Shown: piece by piece, positions 8,535 through 16,321 of the stretch
How positions within the stretch are numbered: the stretch's first letter is position 1
How the letters are laid out: every line of letters starts with the position of its first letter
From: Paraburkholderia azotifigens
GTDB taxonomy: Bacteria; Pseudomonadota; Gammaproteobacteria; Burkholderiales; Burkholderiaceae
DNA: 64,000 nt
Assembly (NCBI RefSeq): GCF_007995085.1
Contig: NZ_VOQS01000005.1
Coordinates: 1,736,001 to 1,800,000, forward strand
Reading direction: 5' to 3'
Program-made: the position numbers and the translations under genes
The notes under the pieces: model-generated
What the model was told of the DNA's origin: nothing
The model's database searches: none
Seen by the model: the letters and a program-made list of their open reading frames with translations, nothing else

Positions 8535-8869
8535 TGGAAACAAATCAGACCATCGCCGCTCTGGCGGCGCTCGCGCACGAGTCCCGGCTCGCAGTCTTTC
8601 GTGCCCTGGTGCAGGCAGGCCCAGAAGGCATGCCCGCAGGCCAGATCGCTACGCTGCTGGATGTCGCGCCGTCATCCCTGTCCTTCCACCTGAAGGAACT
8701 GTCTCATGCGCAGCTCGTCACCAGTCGGCAGGAAGGCCGGTTCGTCTTCTACTGCGCAAACTTCGAAACGATGAATGGCCTGCTGGCATATCTCACCGAG
8801 AACTGCTGTGGCGGCAACCCCTGTTCGCCGGTATCAGCGTGCTCACCCTCACGGAGGAAGCAGTCATGA
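8534..8869 (+). CDS. arsR: ArsR-family arsenic-responsive repressor
   Basis: Winged-helix repressor of 111 residues. Landmarks are IAALAALAHESRLAVFRALVQAGPEGMPAGQIATLLDVAPSSLSFHLKELSHAQLVTSRQEGRFVFYCANFETM, the standard ArsR core with its recognition helix at about residues 46-60. The usual alpha-3 ELCVCDL site is absent. Instead the C terminus carries a cysteine cluster (ENCCGGNPCSPVSACS), a plausible arsenite site. This C-terminal placement is known in other ArsR groups. The start at 8534 gives the family length; the open frame extends further upstream through the operator palindrome. ArsI begins inside its stop codon (ATGA overlap). Confidence 0.88.
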   Translation: METNQTIAALAALAHESRLAVFRALVQAGPEGMPAGQIATLLDVAPSSLSFHLKELSHAQLVTSRQEGRFVFYCANFETMNGLLAYLTENCCGGNPCSPVSACSPSRRKQS

Positions 8870-9348
8870 AGCGCTTTCACATTCACGTCGCCGTCACGGA
8901 TCTCACAGCGAGCATCCGCTTCTACTCGGCGTTGTTTGCGGCAGAACCGACCGTCGTCAAGAGCGATTACGCAAAGTGGATGCTCGACGACCCGCGCGTC
9001 AACTTCGCGATCTCGCAACGCGGCGCCACGCCGGGCCTGGACCATCTGGGCGTGCAGGTCGATAGCGAAGCCGAACTGGCCGTGATGCGCGATCGACTCG
9101 AGGACGCGGCGTTGCCGGTCGACGCCCAGATGGGTACCGCCTGCTGCTATGCGAAGTCGAACAAGTACTGGACCGTCGATCCGCAGGGCATCCCATGGGA
9201 GTCGTACCACACGCTGAATGACATTCCCGTATTCGGCGAGTCGCGTAAGGCGCAGAACAGCGCGCCTGCTTCCGAAGTCGCGGCGTGCTGCGCTCCATCG
9301 TCTGGCAAACCACTCGGTGTTCCCGTCAAGTCTTCGCCGTGCTGCTGA
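8866..9348 (+). CDS. arsI: ArsI/CadI-family C-As lyase (VOC superfamily)
   Basis: Vicinal-oxygen-chelate protein of 160 residues that fits ArsI, the non-haem Fe(II) dioxygenase that cleaves the carbon-arsenic bond of trivalent organoarsenicals. Visible features are IHVAVTDLTASIRFYSALF at the N terminus, probable metal ligands His7, His60 and Glu112, and the adjacent cysteines Cys93-Cys94 (ACCYAKSNKYW) that bind the arsenical in ArsI. The C-terminal tail carries two more Cys-Cys pairs (141-142 and 159-160). GGAGG lies ahead of the ATG, which overlaps the arsR stop. Together with ArsH, it suggests handling of methylated or aromatic arsenicals as well as inorganic arsenic. Confidence 0.85.
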   Translation: MKRFHIHVAVTDLTASIRFYSALFAAEPTVVKSDYAKWMLDDPRVNFAISQRGATPGLDHLGVQVDSEAELAVMRDRLEDAALPVDAQMGTACCYAKSNKYWTVDPQGIPWESYHTLNDIPVFGESRKAQNSAPASEVAACCAPSSGKPLGVPVKSSPCC

Positions 9349-9375
9349 GTCCGGGTGCAATTCAATGAGAAACCT

Positions 9376-9870
9376 ATGACGACCAACGTATTGATCCTGT
9401 GCACGCACAACTCGGCGCGCAGCGTGCTCTCCGAAGGCATGTTGAATCACTGGGCCCAGAAGCTCGGCAAGGATGTGCGCGCGTTCAGCGCAGGGAGCGC
9501 CCCGAGTGGCCGCATCAATCCATTTGCACTCGAAGCATTGGCGAATGCGGGTATCGATACGGCAGGCTATCGCAGCAAAAGCTGGGACGAGTTCACGCAG
9601 GACGATGCGCCGCAAATGCGCATCGTCATCACGGTATGCGACAGCGCAGCCGCCGAGACATGCCCGTTCTGGCCGGGTAGTCCCGTCAAGGTGCACTGGG
9701 GCTATGCCGATCCGTCGAACGCGCCGGGCGGCGATGAAGGCAAGCGTCAGGCATTCGAGTTGACTCGCCAGGCCATCGGCTATCGCATGCTGCAGTTGCT
9801 CGAGCTTCCCATGGACAGTTTGAGCAATGCCGAGCTTCAGCAGGCGCTCGACAACATCCTGCAAAGCTGA
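9376..9870 (+). CDS. arsC: Arsenate reductase, low-molecular-weight phosphatase fold
   Basis: Arsenate reductase of 164 residues, reducing arsenate to arsenite in the cytoplasm. The P-loop CTHNSARS (Cys9 to Ser16) is the active-site signature. Cys88 (VCDSAAAE) and Cys96 (CPFWPG) are the candidate relay cysteines. The LMW-PTP-like fold and length suit the ArsC group served by thioredoxin or glutaredoxin; which one cannot be told from sequence. The ATG at 9376 starts the conserved TNVLILCTHN strand; a GTG at 9355 is in frame but less likely. Third gene of the ars operon. Confidence 0.88.
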   Translation: MTTNVLILCTHNSARSVLSEGMLNHWAQKLGKDVRAFSAGSAPSGRINPFALEALANAGIDTAGYRSKSWDEFTQDDAPQMRIVITVCDSAAAETCPFWPGSPVKVHWGYADPSNAPGGDEGKRQAFELTRQAIGYRMLQLLELPMDSLSNAELQQALDNILQS

Positions 9871-9893
9871 ACCCTTTTCCATCGAGTTGTCCC

Positions 9894-10964
9894 ATGAACA
9901 CCCCCAACGTTGTCGCTCAACAGGCGACGGCTTCGAAACCGGCCATCAGCTTCTTCGAACGATACCTGACCGTCTGGGTCGCGTTGTGCATTGCCGTCGG
10001 CATCCTGTTCGGCCAGGTTCTGCCCGGCGTCTTTCAGGCAATTGGCCGGATGGAGTACGCGCAGGTCAATCTCCCCGTCGGCCTGCTGATCTGGGTGATG
10101 ATCATCCCGATGCTGGTCAAGGTCGATTTTGGTTCGCTGCATGAAGTGCGTCAGCACATCCGGGGTATCGGCGTGACGCTCGTCGTGAACTGGCTGGTCA
10201 AACCTTTCACGATGGCGTTCCTCGCCTGGCTGTTCATCAAGCACCTGTTCGCGACGCTGCTGCCCGCGGCGCAGCTTGACAGCTACGTGGCTGGCCTGAT
10301 CCTGCTGGCCGCAGCGCCCTGCACGGCGATGGTGTTTGTCTGGAGCCGTCTCACGGGCGGCGATCCCCTCTTCACGCTCTCGCAGGTCGCGCTGAACGAC
10401 AGCATCATGGTGGTCGCATTTGCGCCACTCGTTGGCCTGCTGCTCGGCATTTCGGCCATTACGGTCCCGTGGGCGACGCTGCTTACCTCGGTCGTGCTCT
10501 ACATTGTCATTCCGGTGATCCTCGCGCAGATCCTGCGCAAGGTGTTGCTCGCCAGGGGCGAAGCGGCATTTGAGGCAGCAATGAAGAAGATCGGTCCCTG
10601 GTCGATCACTGCGCTGCTCGCGACGCTGGTGCTGCTGTTCGCCTTCCAGGGCGAAGCGATCCTCAAGCAGCCGCTCGTTATCGTGCTGCTCGCGGTGCCG
10701 ATCCTGATCCAGGTGTTCTTCAATTCGGCGCTGGCATACTGGCTGAATCGCGCGGTCGGGGAAAAGCACAACATTGCCTGCCCGTCCGCGTTGATCGGCG
10801 CGTCAAACTTCTTCGAGCTGGCGGTCGCCACGGCAATCGGTCTGTTCGGTTTCAACTCCGGCGCCGCACTGGCAACCGTCGTGGGCGTGCTGATCGAGGT
10901 TCCCGTCATGCTGCTCGTCGTGCGCATCGTGAACCGTTCGAAGAACTGGTACGAGTGCGCCTGA
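9894..10964 (+). CDS. acr3: ACR3-family arsenite efflux permease
   Basis: Inner-membrane arsenite exporter of 356 residues with about ten membrane segments. Family landmarks are SFFERYLTVWVALCIAVGILFG, the LLAAAPCTAMVFVWSRLTGGDP segment whose conserved Cys is essential in characterised Acr3 proteins, ALNDSIMVVAFAPLVGLLLG, and the second inverted half NIACPSALIGASNFFELAVATAIGLFGFNSGAALATVVGVLIEVPVML. It lies 23 bp after arsC and exports the arsenite that ArsC produces. No arsA or arsD is present. Confidence 0.92.
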   Translation: MNTPNVVAQQATASKPAISFFERYLTVWVALCIAVGILFGQVLPGVFQAIGRMEYAQVNLPVGLLIWVMIIPMLVKVDFGSLHEVRQHIRGIGVTLVVNWLVKPFTMAFLAWLFIKHLFATLLPAAQLDSYVAGLILLAAAPCTAMVFVWSRLTGGDPLFTLSQVALNDSIMVVAFAPLVGLLLGISAITVPWATLLTSVVLYIVIPVILAQILRKVLLARGEAAFEAAMKKIGPWSITALLATLVLLFAFQGEAILKQPLVIVLLAVPILIQVFFNSALAYWLNRAVGEKHNIACPSALIGASNFFELAVATAIGLFGFNSGAALATVVGVLIEVPVMLLVVRIVNRSKNWYECA

Positions 10965-11026
10965 AGGTTACGGAACCGATCGGATGAATGACATCAAGGA
11001 AGTGACCATCGATGCGGAGGGCAAAC

Positions 11027-11749
11027 GTGTCTGATCTCAAGACAGAACTGCCGCAGGTTGACCCCGCACTGTTCCGCGTTCCCGACATCGAGCGCCTTCA
11101 GCCCGCGAAAGTCTCGCCGCATCCGCCGCGCATCCTGCTGCTCTATGGCTCGCTGCGTGAACGCTCCTTCAGCCGACTGCTGAGCGAAGAAGCCGCGCGT
11201 CTCCTCACGGCAATGGGCGCCGAAGTGCGGACGTTTAATCCAAGCGGCCTGCCGCTACCCGACGATGCCCCGGACACGCATCCCAAGGTAGCCGAACTGC
11301 GGGATCTGGTGCTGTGGTCGGAAGGCATGGTCTGGTGCTCGCCCGAACGCCACGGCGCAATGACGGGCATCATGAAATCGCAGATCGACTGGATTCCGTT
11401 ATCGGTCGGCGCGGTCCGGCCGACACAGGGCAAGACACTTGCCGTGATGCAGGTGAGCGGCGGCTCGCAGTCGTTCAACGCGGTGAACCAGATGCGCGTG
11501 CTCGGACGCTGGATGCGCATGCTGACCATCCCGAACCAGTCGTCGGTGGCCAAGGCGTTCATGGAGTTCGATGAAGCCGGCCGTATGAAACCTTCCGCTT
11601 ACTTCGATCGCGTCGTGGACGTGATGGAAGAGCTGGTGAAGTTCACGTTGCTGACCCGCGATATCGGTCCGTATCTGGTGGACCGTTACAGCGAACGAAA
11701 GGAAAGCGCCGAGGAACTGATGAAGCGCGTGAACCAGGCCAGGATCTGA
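11027..11749 (+). CDS. arsH: ArsH organoarsenical NADPH-FMN oxidoreductase
   Basis: Flavodoxin-like NADPH:FMN oxidoreductase of 240 residues that oxidises trivalent methyl or aromatic arsenicals to less toxic pentavalent forms. The phosphate-binding loop is [11 protein letters not shown], followed by the conserved [22 protein letters not shown] and [32 protein letters not shown] segments of ArsH. The GTG at 11027 has GGAGGG five bases upstream and is preferred over the ATG at 11012, which lies ahead of that site. Last gene of the ars operon. A short GATCCG/CGGATC inverted repeat follows its stop, without a T tract. Confidence 0.9.
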   Translation: MSDLKTELPQVDPALFRVPDIERLQPAKVSPHPPRILLLYGSLRERSFSRLLSEEAARLLTAMGAEVRTFNPSGLPLPDDAPDTHPKVAELRDLVLWSEGMVWCSPERHGAMTGIMKSQIDWIPLSVGAVRPTQGKTLAVMQVSGGSQSFNAVNQMRVLGRWMRMLTIPNQSSVAKAFMEFDEAGRMKPSAYFDRVVDVMEELVKFTLLTRDIGPYLVDRYSERKESAEELMKRVNQARI

Positions 11750-11893
11750 CCCATGCCGCGATCCGCTTCGGATCTCCAGCGTGGCCAGGCCCTGGTTTCA
11801 TATCGCATCGCGCTGAGCCGCTTCAGGATTCACGCACGTTCCATCTAAACCGGCATCGTGCCGTCAGTTCCGTCTGGTCCATCCGGTACTCGC

Positions 11894-12094
11894 TCAGAGA
11901 CGATCGGCCTGACGACACCAGTAGTCGAACGTGCCCTTCACGATTGATGTCTTCAACAGATAGTCATGCGCCTCGGCGGCAAGGTCGTCCGCGACGGGCG
12001 TGACCGGGCCGAACGCGCGCGCCCGCACCTGCATGCGCGCAGCGCGCTCCAGATACAGGGCGAGGCCCCATGCGCGAAGTATCGAATGATGAGC
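11894..12094 (-). pseudogene. Class II aldolase/adducin C-terminal remnant
   Basis: Reading the minus strand back from a stop at 11894-11896 gives ALYLERAARMQVRA, GPVTPVADDLAAEAHDYLL and KGTFDYWCRQADRL. This is the typical end of class II aldolase/adducin-fold proteins. Upstream the frame keeps only a blurred HHSILRAWG, apparently the family's NHG...G segment with an internal deletion, and no start region. It is therefore a decayed fragment and no product is expected. It occupies most of the 480-bp gap between arsH and the DeoR regulator, and its downstream end faces arsH. Confidence 0.5.
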
Positions 12095-12180
12095 GGTCTG
12101 TTGCGGGCAGGCAAGCGTTCAATTTACCCGCCAGACTGGCCTTGCGCGTTCGATCCCGTCATTCGACAAGCTATGTGCCG

Positions 12181-12222
12181 TGCACGTTTATGCACGTTTA
12201 CATTCTCGTTCATGCACGTTAT
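12181..12222. promoter_or_regulatory. Three TGCACGTT repeats upstream of the DeoR regulator
   Basis: TGCACGTTTA occurs at 12181-12190 and again at 12191-12200, and TGCACGTTAT at 12213-12222. The centres are 10 and 22 bp apart, so all copies fall on nearly the same face of the helix. The third copy abuts the start region of the DeoR gene. This is what an autoregulatory multi-copy operator for a DeoR-family repressor would look like. Confidence 0.5.
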
Positions 12223-12232
12223 GCTGTCGAAC

Positions 12233-13015
12233 ATGAACGACGATATTCCCCTCGCCCGACGCGACGAAATCGCCCGGCGTCTCGCGGACGGACGGCCCGT
12301 CGTGGCGGCGACGCTCGCTGTCGAATTCAATGTCTCCGAAGACGCGATCCGTCGCGACCTCCGCGCGCTGGCTGCCGAAGGCCGTTGCCGCAGGGTCTAC
12401 GGCGGCGCGCTGCCCATCACGCCCGCGTCCGCGCCAATGGCGAGCCGCATCGATGTCGCACGCGAACGCAAGTCGGCATTGGCTCGCGCGGCCGTATCGC
12501 TGGTCCGGCAAGGCGAGCTCCTGTTCCTCGACAGCGGCAGCAGCAACCTCGCGCTCGTCGATGTGTTGCCGGATGACTTTGAACTCACGGTCGCCACCAA
12601 CTCCATCGACATCGCCGCCGCCGTGCTTCGCAGACCCGACCTGCAACTCATCATGATGGGCGGCAGTGTCGATCACGCCGTCGGCGGAAGCGTCGATGCG
12701 ACTGCCGTGCAGAGCGTCGAGCAACTGAATATCGACCGTTGTTTTCTGGGTTCGTGCGCGATATCGCCGAAGGGAGGCATCAGCGCATTCGGCCTCGCCG
12801 ACGCGACGTTCAAGCGCGCCGTCCTCGCGTCGAGCGCGCACAGCGTCGTGCTCGCGCTTACCGATAAATTCGACGCCCGCGCGCCGCATCGCGTCGCAAC
12901 GATTAAATCGATCGATTGCGCGATCGTCGAACACGATCTGCCGCGCGCGGAATTTGCAGCCCTCTCCAAAGCGGGTACGTCGGTTCTTAAAGCCGAACCG
13001 CCCGCCAGCCTCTAA
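12233..13015 (+). CDS. DeoR-family transcriptional repressor
   Basis: DeoR/GlpR-type regulator of about 260 residues. The N-terminal helix-turn-helix is RRDEIARRLADGRPVVAATLAVEFNVSEDAIRRDLRALAAEGRCRRVYGGALP, with the classical SEDxIRRDLRxL recognition helix. The C-terminal sugar-phosphate-sensing domain follows (LFLDSGSSNLALVDVLPDDFELTVATNSIDIAAAV, GGSVD, FLGSCAISPKGGISAFGLADATFKRAVL). In-frame ATGs at 12212, 12221 and 12233 compete; the last is used because the first two lie inside the repeat operator. It precedes an MFS transporter by 28 bp and probably controls it. The ligand is likely a phosphorylated sugar. Confidence 0.82.
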   Translation: MNDDIPLARRDEIARRLADGRPVVAATLAVEFNVSEDAIRRDLRALAAEGRCRRVYGGALPITPASAPMASRIDVARERKSALARAAVSLVRQGELLFLDSGSSNLALVDVLPDDFELTVATNSIDIAAAVLRRPDLQLIMMGGSVDHAVGGSVDATAVQSVEQLNIDRCFLGSCAISPKGGISAFGLADATFKRAVLASSAHSVVLALTDKFDARAPHRVATIKSIDCAIVEHDLPRAEFAALSKAGTSVLKAEPPASL

Positions 13016-13043
13016 AAACACGATTCCCTGGAGCCTTGCAGCA

Positions 13044-14180
13044 ATGACGCCCGATCAGCCGGCCGCCCGCCTTGCCACCCGCCTTGCCTTCCTCGTGGCC
13101 GGCTTCGGCGTTGCGTGCTGGGCGCCGCTCGTGCCGTTCGCCAAGCAGCGGCTCGGCGTCGACGACGGCGTGCTCGGGATGCTCCTGCTTTGCATTGGCC
13201 TCGGGTCGGTCGTCGCGATGGTCGTCACGGGCGCGCTCAGCGCACGATACGGCAGTAAGCCGATCATCGTTGCAGGAGGCTGCGGGCTCGCCGTTATCCT
13301 GCCGATGCTGTCGGTGGTCAGCACGCCCTTCACGCTCGGCGTCGCGTTGCTCGCGTTCGGCGCAGCGCTCGGTTCGCTCGATGTCGCGATGAACATTCAC
13401 GCGGTCGAGGTCGAACGCGCGGCGGGCAAGCCGCTGATGTCGGGCTTTCATGCGCTGTTCAGCGTCGGCGGATTTGCCGGCTCCACGCTGGTGACCTTTC
13501 TGCTGTCGATGCACATCGGCACATTCGAAAGCACCTTGCTATGCGCCGCGCTCATGCTCGGCGCAATCGTGATCGCGCGCTCACGCCTGATCGAAACAGC
13601 CGAAGCCAACGATGGCCCGCTGTTCGTCGCGCCGCGCGGCATTGTGCTCCTGCTGGCCGCGCTCACGGCGATCACGTTTCTCGTCGAAGGCGCGCTGCTC
13701 GACTGGAGCGCGCTGCTCATCACGGGCGCGGGACTCGTCGCGGCCGCTCAGGGCGGATTGGGCTACATGCTGTTCTCGATCGCGATGACGGCAGGCCGCC
13801 TGGGCGGCGACGCGGTGACGGCGCGCGTCGGCGATCGCGCTATGGTGTTCTGGGGCGGTGTGGTCGCGACGGCGGGCTTCGCCGTCCTGCTGACCGCGCC
13901 GGTCGCGGCCATTGCGATGGCCGGCTTTCTGCTGATCGGGCTGGGCGCGTCGAATGTCGTTCCTGTGCTGTTTCGCCAGGCGGGCTCGCAACGCGCGATG
14001 CCGTCGGCGCTCGCCGTCGTGGCGATCACGACGACGGGTTACGCGGGTAATCTCGTCGGCCCGGCGGGCGTGGGCTTCGTCGCCAAGGGCATCGGCCTGC
14101 CAGGCGCGTTCTGGCTATTGGCCGTCCTGCTCTGCCTTGTGCCGTGCTGTGCGCGTTTGGTGACCGCGCAGCGCGCCTGA
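13044..14180 (+). CDS. MFS transporter
   Basis: Major facilitator superfamily protein of 378 residues with about twelve membrane segments. Features are VPFAKQRLGVDDGVLGMLLLCIGLGSVVAMVVTGALSARYGSKPI (the inter-helix 2-3 loop region) and GSLDVAMNIHAVEVERAAGKPLMSGFHALFSVGGFAGS, typical of the sugar/drug permease group exemplified by YbjJ/FucP-like proteins. It directly follows the DeoR-family gene, so a sugar or sugar-like substrate controlled by that repressor is plausible. The ATG at 13044 follows a GGAG-like sequence. Confidence 0.78.
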   Translation: MTPDQPAARLATRLAFLVAGFGVACWAPLVPFAKQRLGVDDGVLGMLLLCIGLGSVVAMVVTGALSARYGSKPIIVAGGCGLAVILPMLSVVSTPFTLGVALLAFGAALGSLDVAMNIHAVEVERAAGKPLMSGFHALFSVGGFAGSTLVTFLLSMHIGTFESTLLCAALMLGAIVIARSRLIETAEANDGPLFVAPRGIVLLLAALTAITFLVEGALLDWSALLITGAGLVAAAQGGLGYMLFSIAMTAGRLGGDAVTARVGDRAMVFWGGVVATAGFAVLLTAPVAAIAMAGFLLIGLGASNVVPVLFRQAGSQRAMPSALAVVAITTTGYAGNLVGPAGVGFVAKGIGLPGAFWLLAVLLCLVPCCARLVTAQRA

Positions 14181-14424
14181 GCAGTTCATCCCAGGAGGCA
14201 CGGCGAATGCTGCGGCTACATCGGGGTGATCGCGGATATCCCATAGGACGACGACCCGGGCCACCCGTCCAGATCGGCCATCAATATGGCGAGCGCTTTC
14301 ATGGCTCCCAGACTTACGATAAGAAACCAGGTTGACCGCTCCCGTTGCCGAGGCAAAGGCAGGGGCGAACACGCAGAACGGTCCCGCGGCGCATTTCGAT
14401 GAGCACTCCGCAAGGGGACGGCAC

Positions 14425-15690
14425 ATGAACGTGGTGGATGAAAGGATCAGACGAAACGGTACGAAGCGTTTTGTAGCGTCGAGTCAGGCCAGGCCTGCGC
14501 AACCGGGTGCAGGTAATCAGGACGCCGACATCGAGGCCGCACGGCCTGTGCGGAGCAGACATTTTGTCCTTTGGGCTGCGTGGGCAAGTGCATCATTGGC
14601 TGCCGGCGTCATGGGTATCGTCGTGCTTGGCGATTGGCTCAACCATGATCAGGCACTCGGGATCACCGGATCCGGGTCCACAGAGCGGCACACGTCATGG
14701 TCCGGCGATGTCGCGCCACCAACGTCGGCTCCCGCACGCGGAACGGCCGCTGCTGCTAATCCTGAGCTTGCATCGCCTGTGCTTTCCGCTCCGTCCGATC
14801 AACGCGCTGGACCAACGTCGAATTTTGCTGCACCGCAGTCGGCTACGCGCGCGCCCGCGCAGTCGGCTACGCGCGCGCCCGGTCAGGCAAACTATGCCGC
14901 CACGCAGGATCGCCGGCATCCGGCATCACACGTCAGACCATTCGCGCGACATGCGCGCGAGATCCCCCGACCCACCTCGCCAACACAGCAAGCGTCTTCG
15001 TCCCGTCATGTCGCGAGATCATCGTCGACTCCGGGCCGTGGAATCGCGATTGGCACGGCCGAGCTTCCCCCGCCATCGGATCCCGCCCTGTTGGATCGCC
15101 GTGCCGCACCGTCTCCAAATTTTCCTTCAGTGCAGCTGGCTGAAGGACAGCATGCAGGCAGTTACGGCGGGAGGGGTTCGGGTGCTGGGGGTTCGGGTGC
15201 TGGGGGTTTAGGTGCTGGGGGTTTAGGTGCTGGGGGTTTAGGTGCTGGGGGTTTAGGTGCTGGCGGTTTAGGTGCTGGCGGTGCAGGTGGTTCGGGTGCG
15301 GGTGGTTCGGGTGCAGGTGGTTCGGGTGCAGGTGGCCACGGCGCAGGCGGTCACGGCGGCGGCGGAAACGGCGGCGGTGGAAACGGCGGCGGTGGAAACG
15401 GCGGCGGCGGCAACGGCGGCGGTGGAAACGGCGGCGGCGGGAACGGAGGGGGCGGAAACGGCGGCGGCGGCAACGGCGGTGGCGGGAACGGAGGGGCGGG
15501 AACGGCGGTGGCGGAAACGGCGGTGGCGGAAACGGCGGCGGCGGAAACGGCGGTGGCGGGAACGGAGGGGGCGGAAACGGCGGCGGCGGAAACGGCGGCG
15601 GCGGAAACGGCGGCGGCGGAAATGGCGGTGGCGGGAACGGAGGGGGCTCGAGATAATCGGTCGCCTTTTTCAGCGGCGCTTTCGTACTAG
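14425..15690 (+). CDS. Glycine-rich repeat membrane-anchored protein, frame apparently slipped
   Basis: Unrecognised protein. Residues 1-45 are basic and polar, one membrane segment follows (about 45-65, FVLWAAWASASLAAGVMGIVVLG), then a long Ser/Thr/Ala/Pro-rich linker containing a doubled QSATRAPA. The C-terminal half is low-complexity glycine repeat: GAGGL/GAGGS units, then GGGGN units. At 15493-15496 one repeat copy has a run of four G where its three sister copies have five. From there the frame reads an Ala/Glu/Thr-rich tail to 15690 (421 residues). With the missing G restored, the GGGGN repeats would continue to a stop at 15654-15656 (410 residues). AAGGGGA precedes the ATG. Single-pass anchored, possibly surface or periplasmic. 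Confidence 0.5.
   Translation: MNVVDERIRRNGTKRFVASSQARPAQPGAGNQDADIEAARPVRSRHFVLWAAWASASLAAGVMGIVVLGDWLNHDQALGITGSGSTERHTSWSGDVAPPTSAPARGTAAAANPELASPVLSAPSDQRAGPTSNFAAPQSATRAPAQSATRAPGQANYAATQDRRHPASHVRPFARHAREIPRPTSPTQQASSSRHVARSSSTPGRGIAIGTAELPPPSDPALLDRRAAPSPNFPSVQLAEGQHAGSYGGRGSGAGGSGAGGLGAGGLGAGGLGAGGLGAGGLGAGGAGGSGAGGSGAGGSGAGGHGAGGHGGGGNGGGGNGGGGNGGGGNGGGGNGGGGNGGGGNGGGGNGGGGNGGAGTAVAETAVAETAAAETAVAGTEGAETAAAETAAAETAAAEMAVAGTEGARDNRSPFSAALSY
15175..15653 (+). repeat. Tandem 15-bp glycine-coding repeats
   Basis: A run of 15-bp units inside the coding sequence. Units of the GGTGCTGGGGGTTTA type (Gly-Ala-Gly-Gly-Leu/Ser) come first, and from about 15346 there are GGCGGCGGCGGAAAC-type units (Gly4-Asn). 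G-tract length varies by one base between copies (four at 15493-15496, five at 15448-15452, 15567-15571 and 15642-15646), the pattern expected of slipped-strand mutation. Confidence 0.85.
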
Positions 15691-15837
15691 AGACGAAGCT
15701 CATGGCGGCTACCCGATGGGTACTCCCGATTACATGGAACACCGAGAGGCGATATCAGGGGCCCCCTTCGCTCAGGCTCCTGGCCGAATCCGGGCGACAG
15801 CGACCGCATCGCCACCCCGCGGCACACGACAGCCCGG

Positions 15838-16281
15838 TCACCCGCGAAGTGCGCGCGGACTGAAGCGACCCTGCTGGCCGGCGCTGCGTGCCGCATCTAC
15901 CAGATCGGCGCAGGCGGGCGAGTCGGAGCGAGGGACCGCGTAGAAGCGTACAACTGGCAAGGCCGGCAATCCCTCTTTGCGACCCAGCAGGCGCAGGCCT
16001 TCGACTCGCTGACTGTCGGCGATGACCGTAACGGCAAAACCCGAACTCGCCGCCGACAGGCAGCCCGCCATGCTGCTGCTCTCGAACGCCAGGCGCCACG
16101 CGCGATCTGCCTTGTTAAGCGCGGTGATCGCCGACTCACGATAGATGCAGGGATCCGGAAAGACGGCCAGCGGCAGCGGCTGGTCGAGGGCCAAAGGTTC
16201 ATTCACTTCCCGCAGCGCGAAGCGCCGGAGGACTTCGCCGATGCCATTATTCAGTTCTACAGATAAGATTGCGTAGAAGTG
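15838..16281 (-). pseudogene. LysR-family regulator remnant
   Basis: The open frame reads VELNNGIGEVLRRFA, then PLALDQPLPLAVFPDPCIYRESAITALNKADRAW, SSMAGCLSAASSGFAVTVI and a C-terminal LPALPVVRFYAVP. These match the effector-binding domain of LysR-type regulators. There is no helix-turn-helix domain, and the early and middle parts of the effector domain are joined with a deletion between them. A GTG at 16206 could start a 122-residue product, but the frame is open further upstream. It lies downstream of the porin gene on the same strand. Judged a decayed gene. Confidence 0.6.
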
Positions 16282-16321
16282 CCCGGCACACGGAACGGAT
16301 ATCAGATCAACGCACGATGGC

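Noticed and set aside
14216..14413. Possible small gene on the minus strand before the glycine-rich protein
   Set aside because: The frame has no recognised family and no Shine-Dalgarno. It overlaps the upstream region of a better supported plus-strand gene.
15175..15653. Repeat array as a possible CRISPR
   Set aside because: Units are contiguous 15-bp coding repeats with no spacers; they are in-frame glycine codons.
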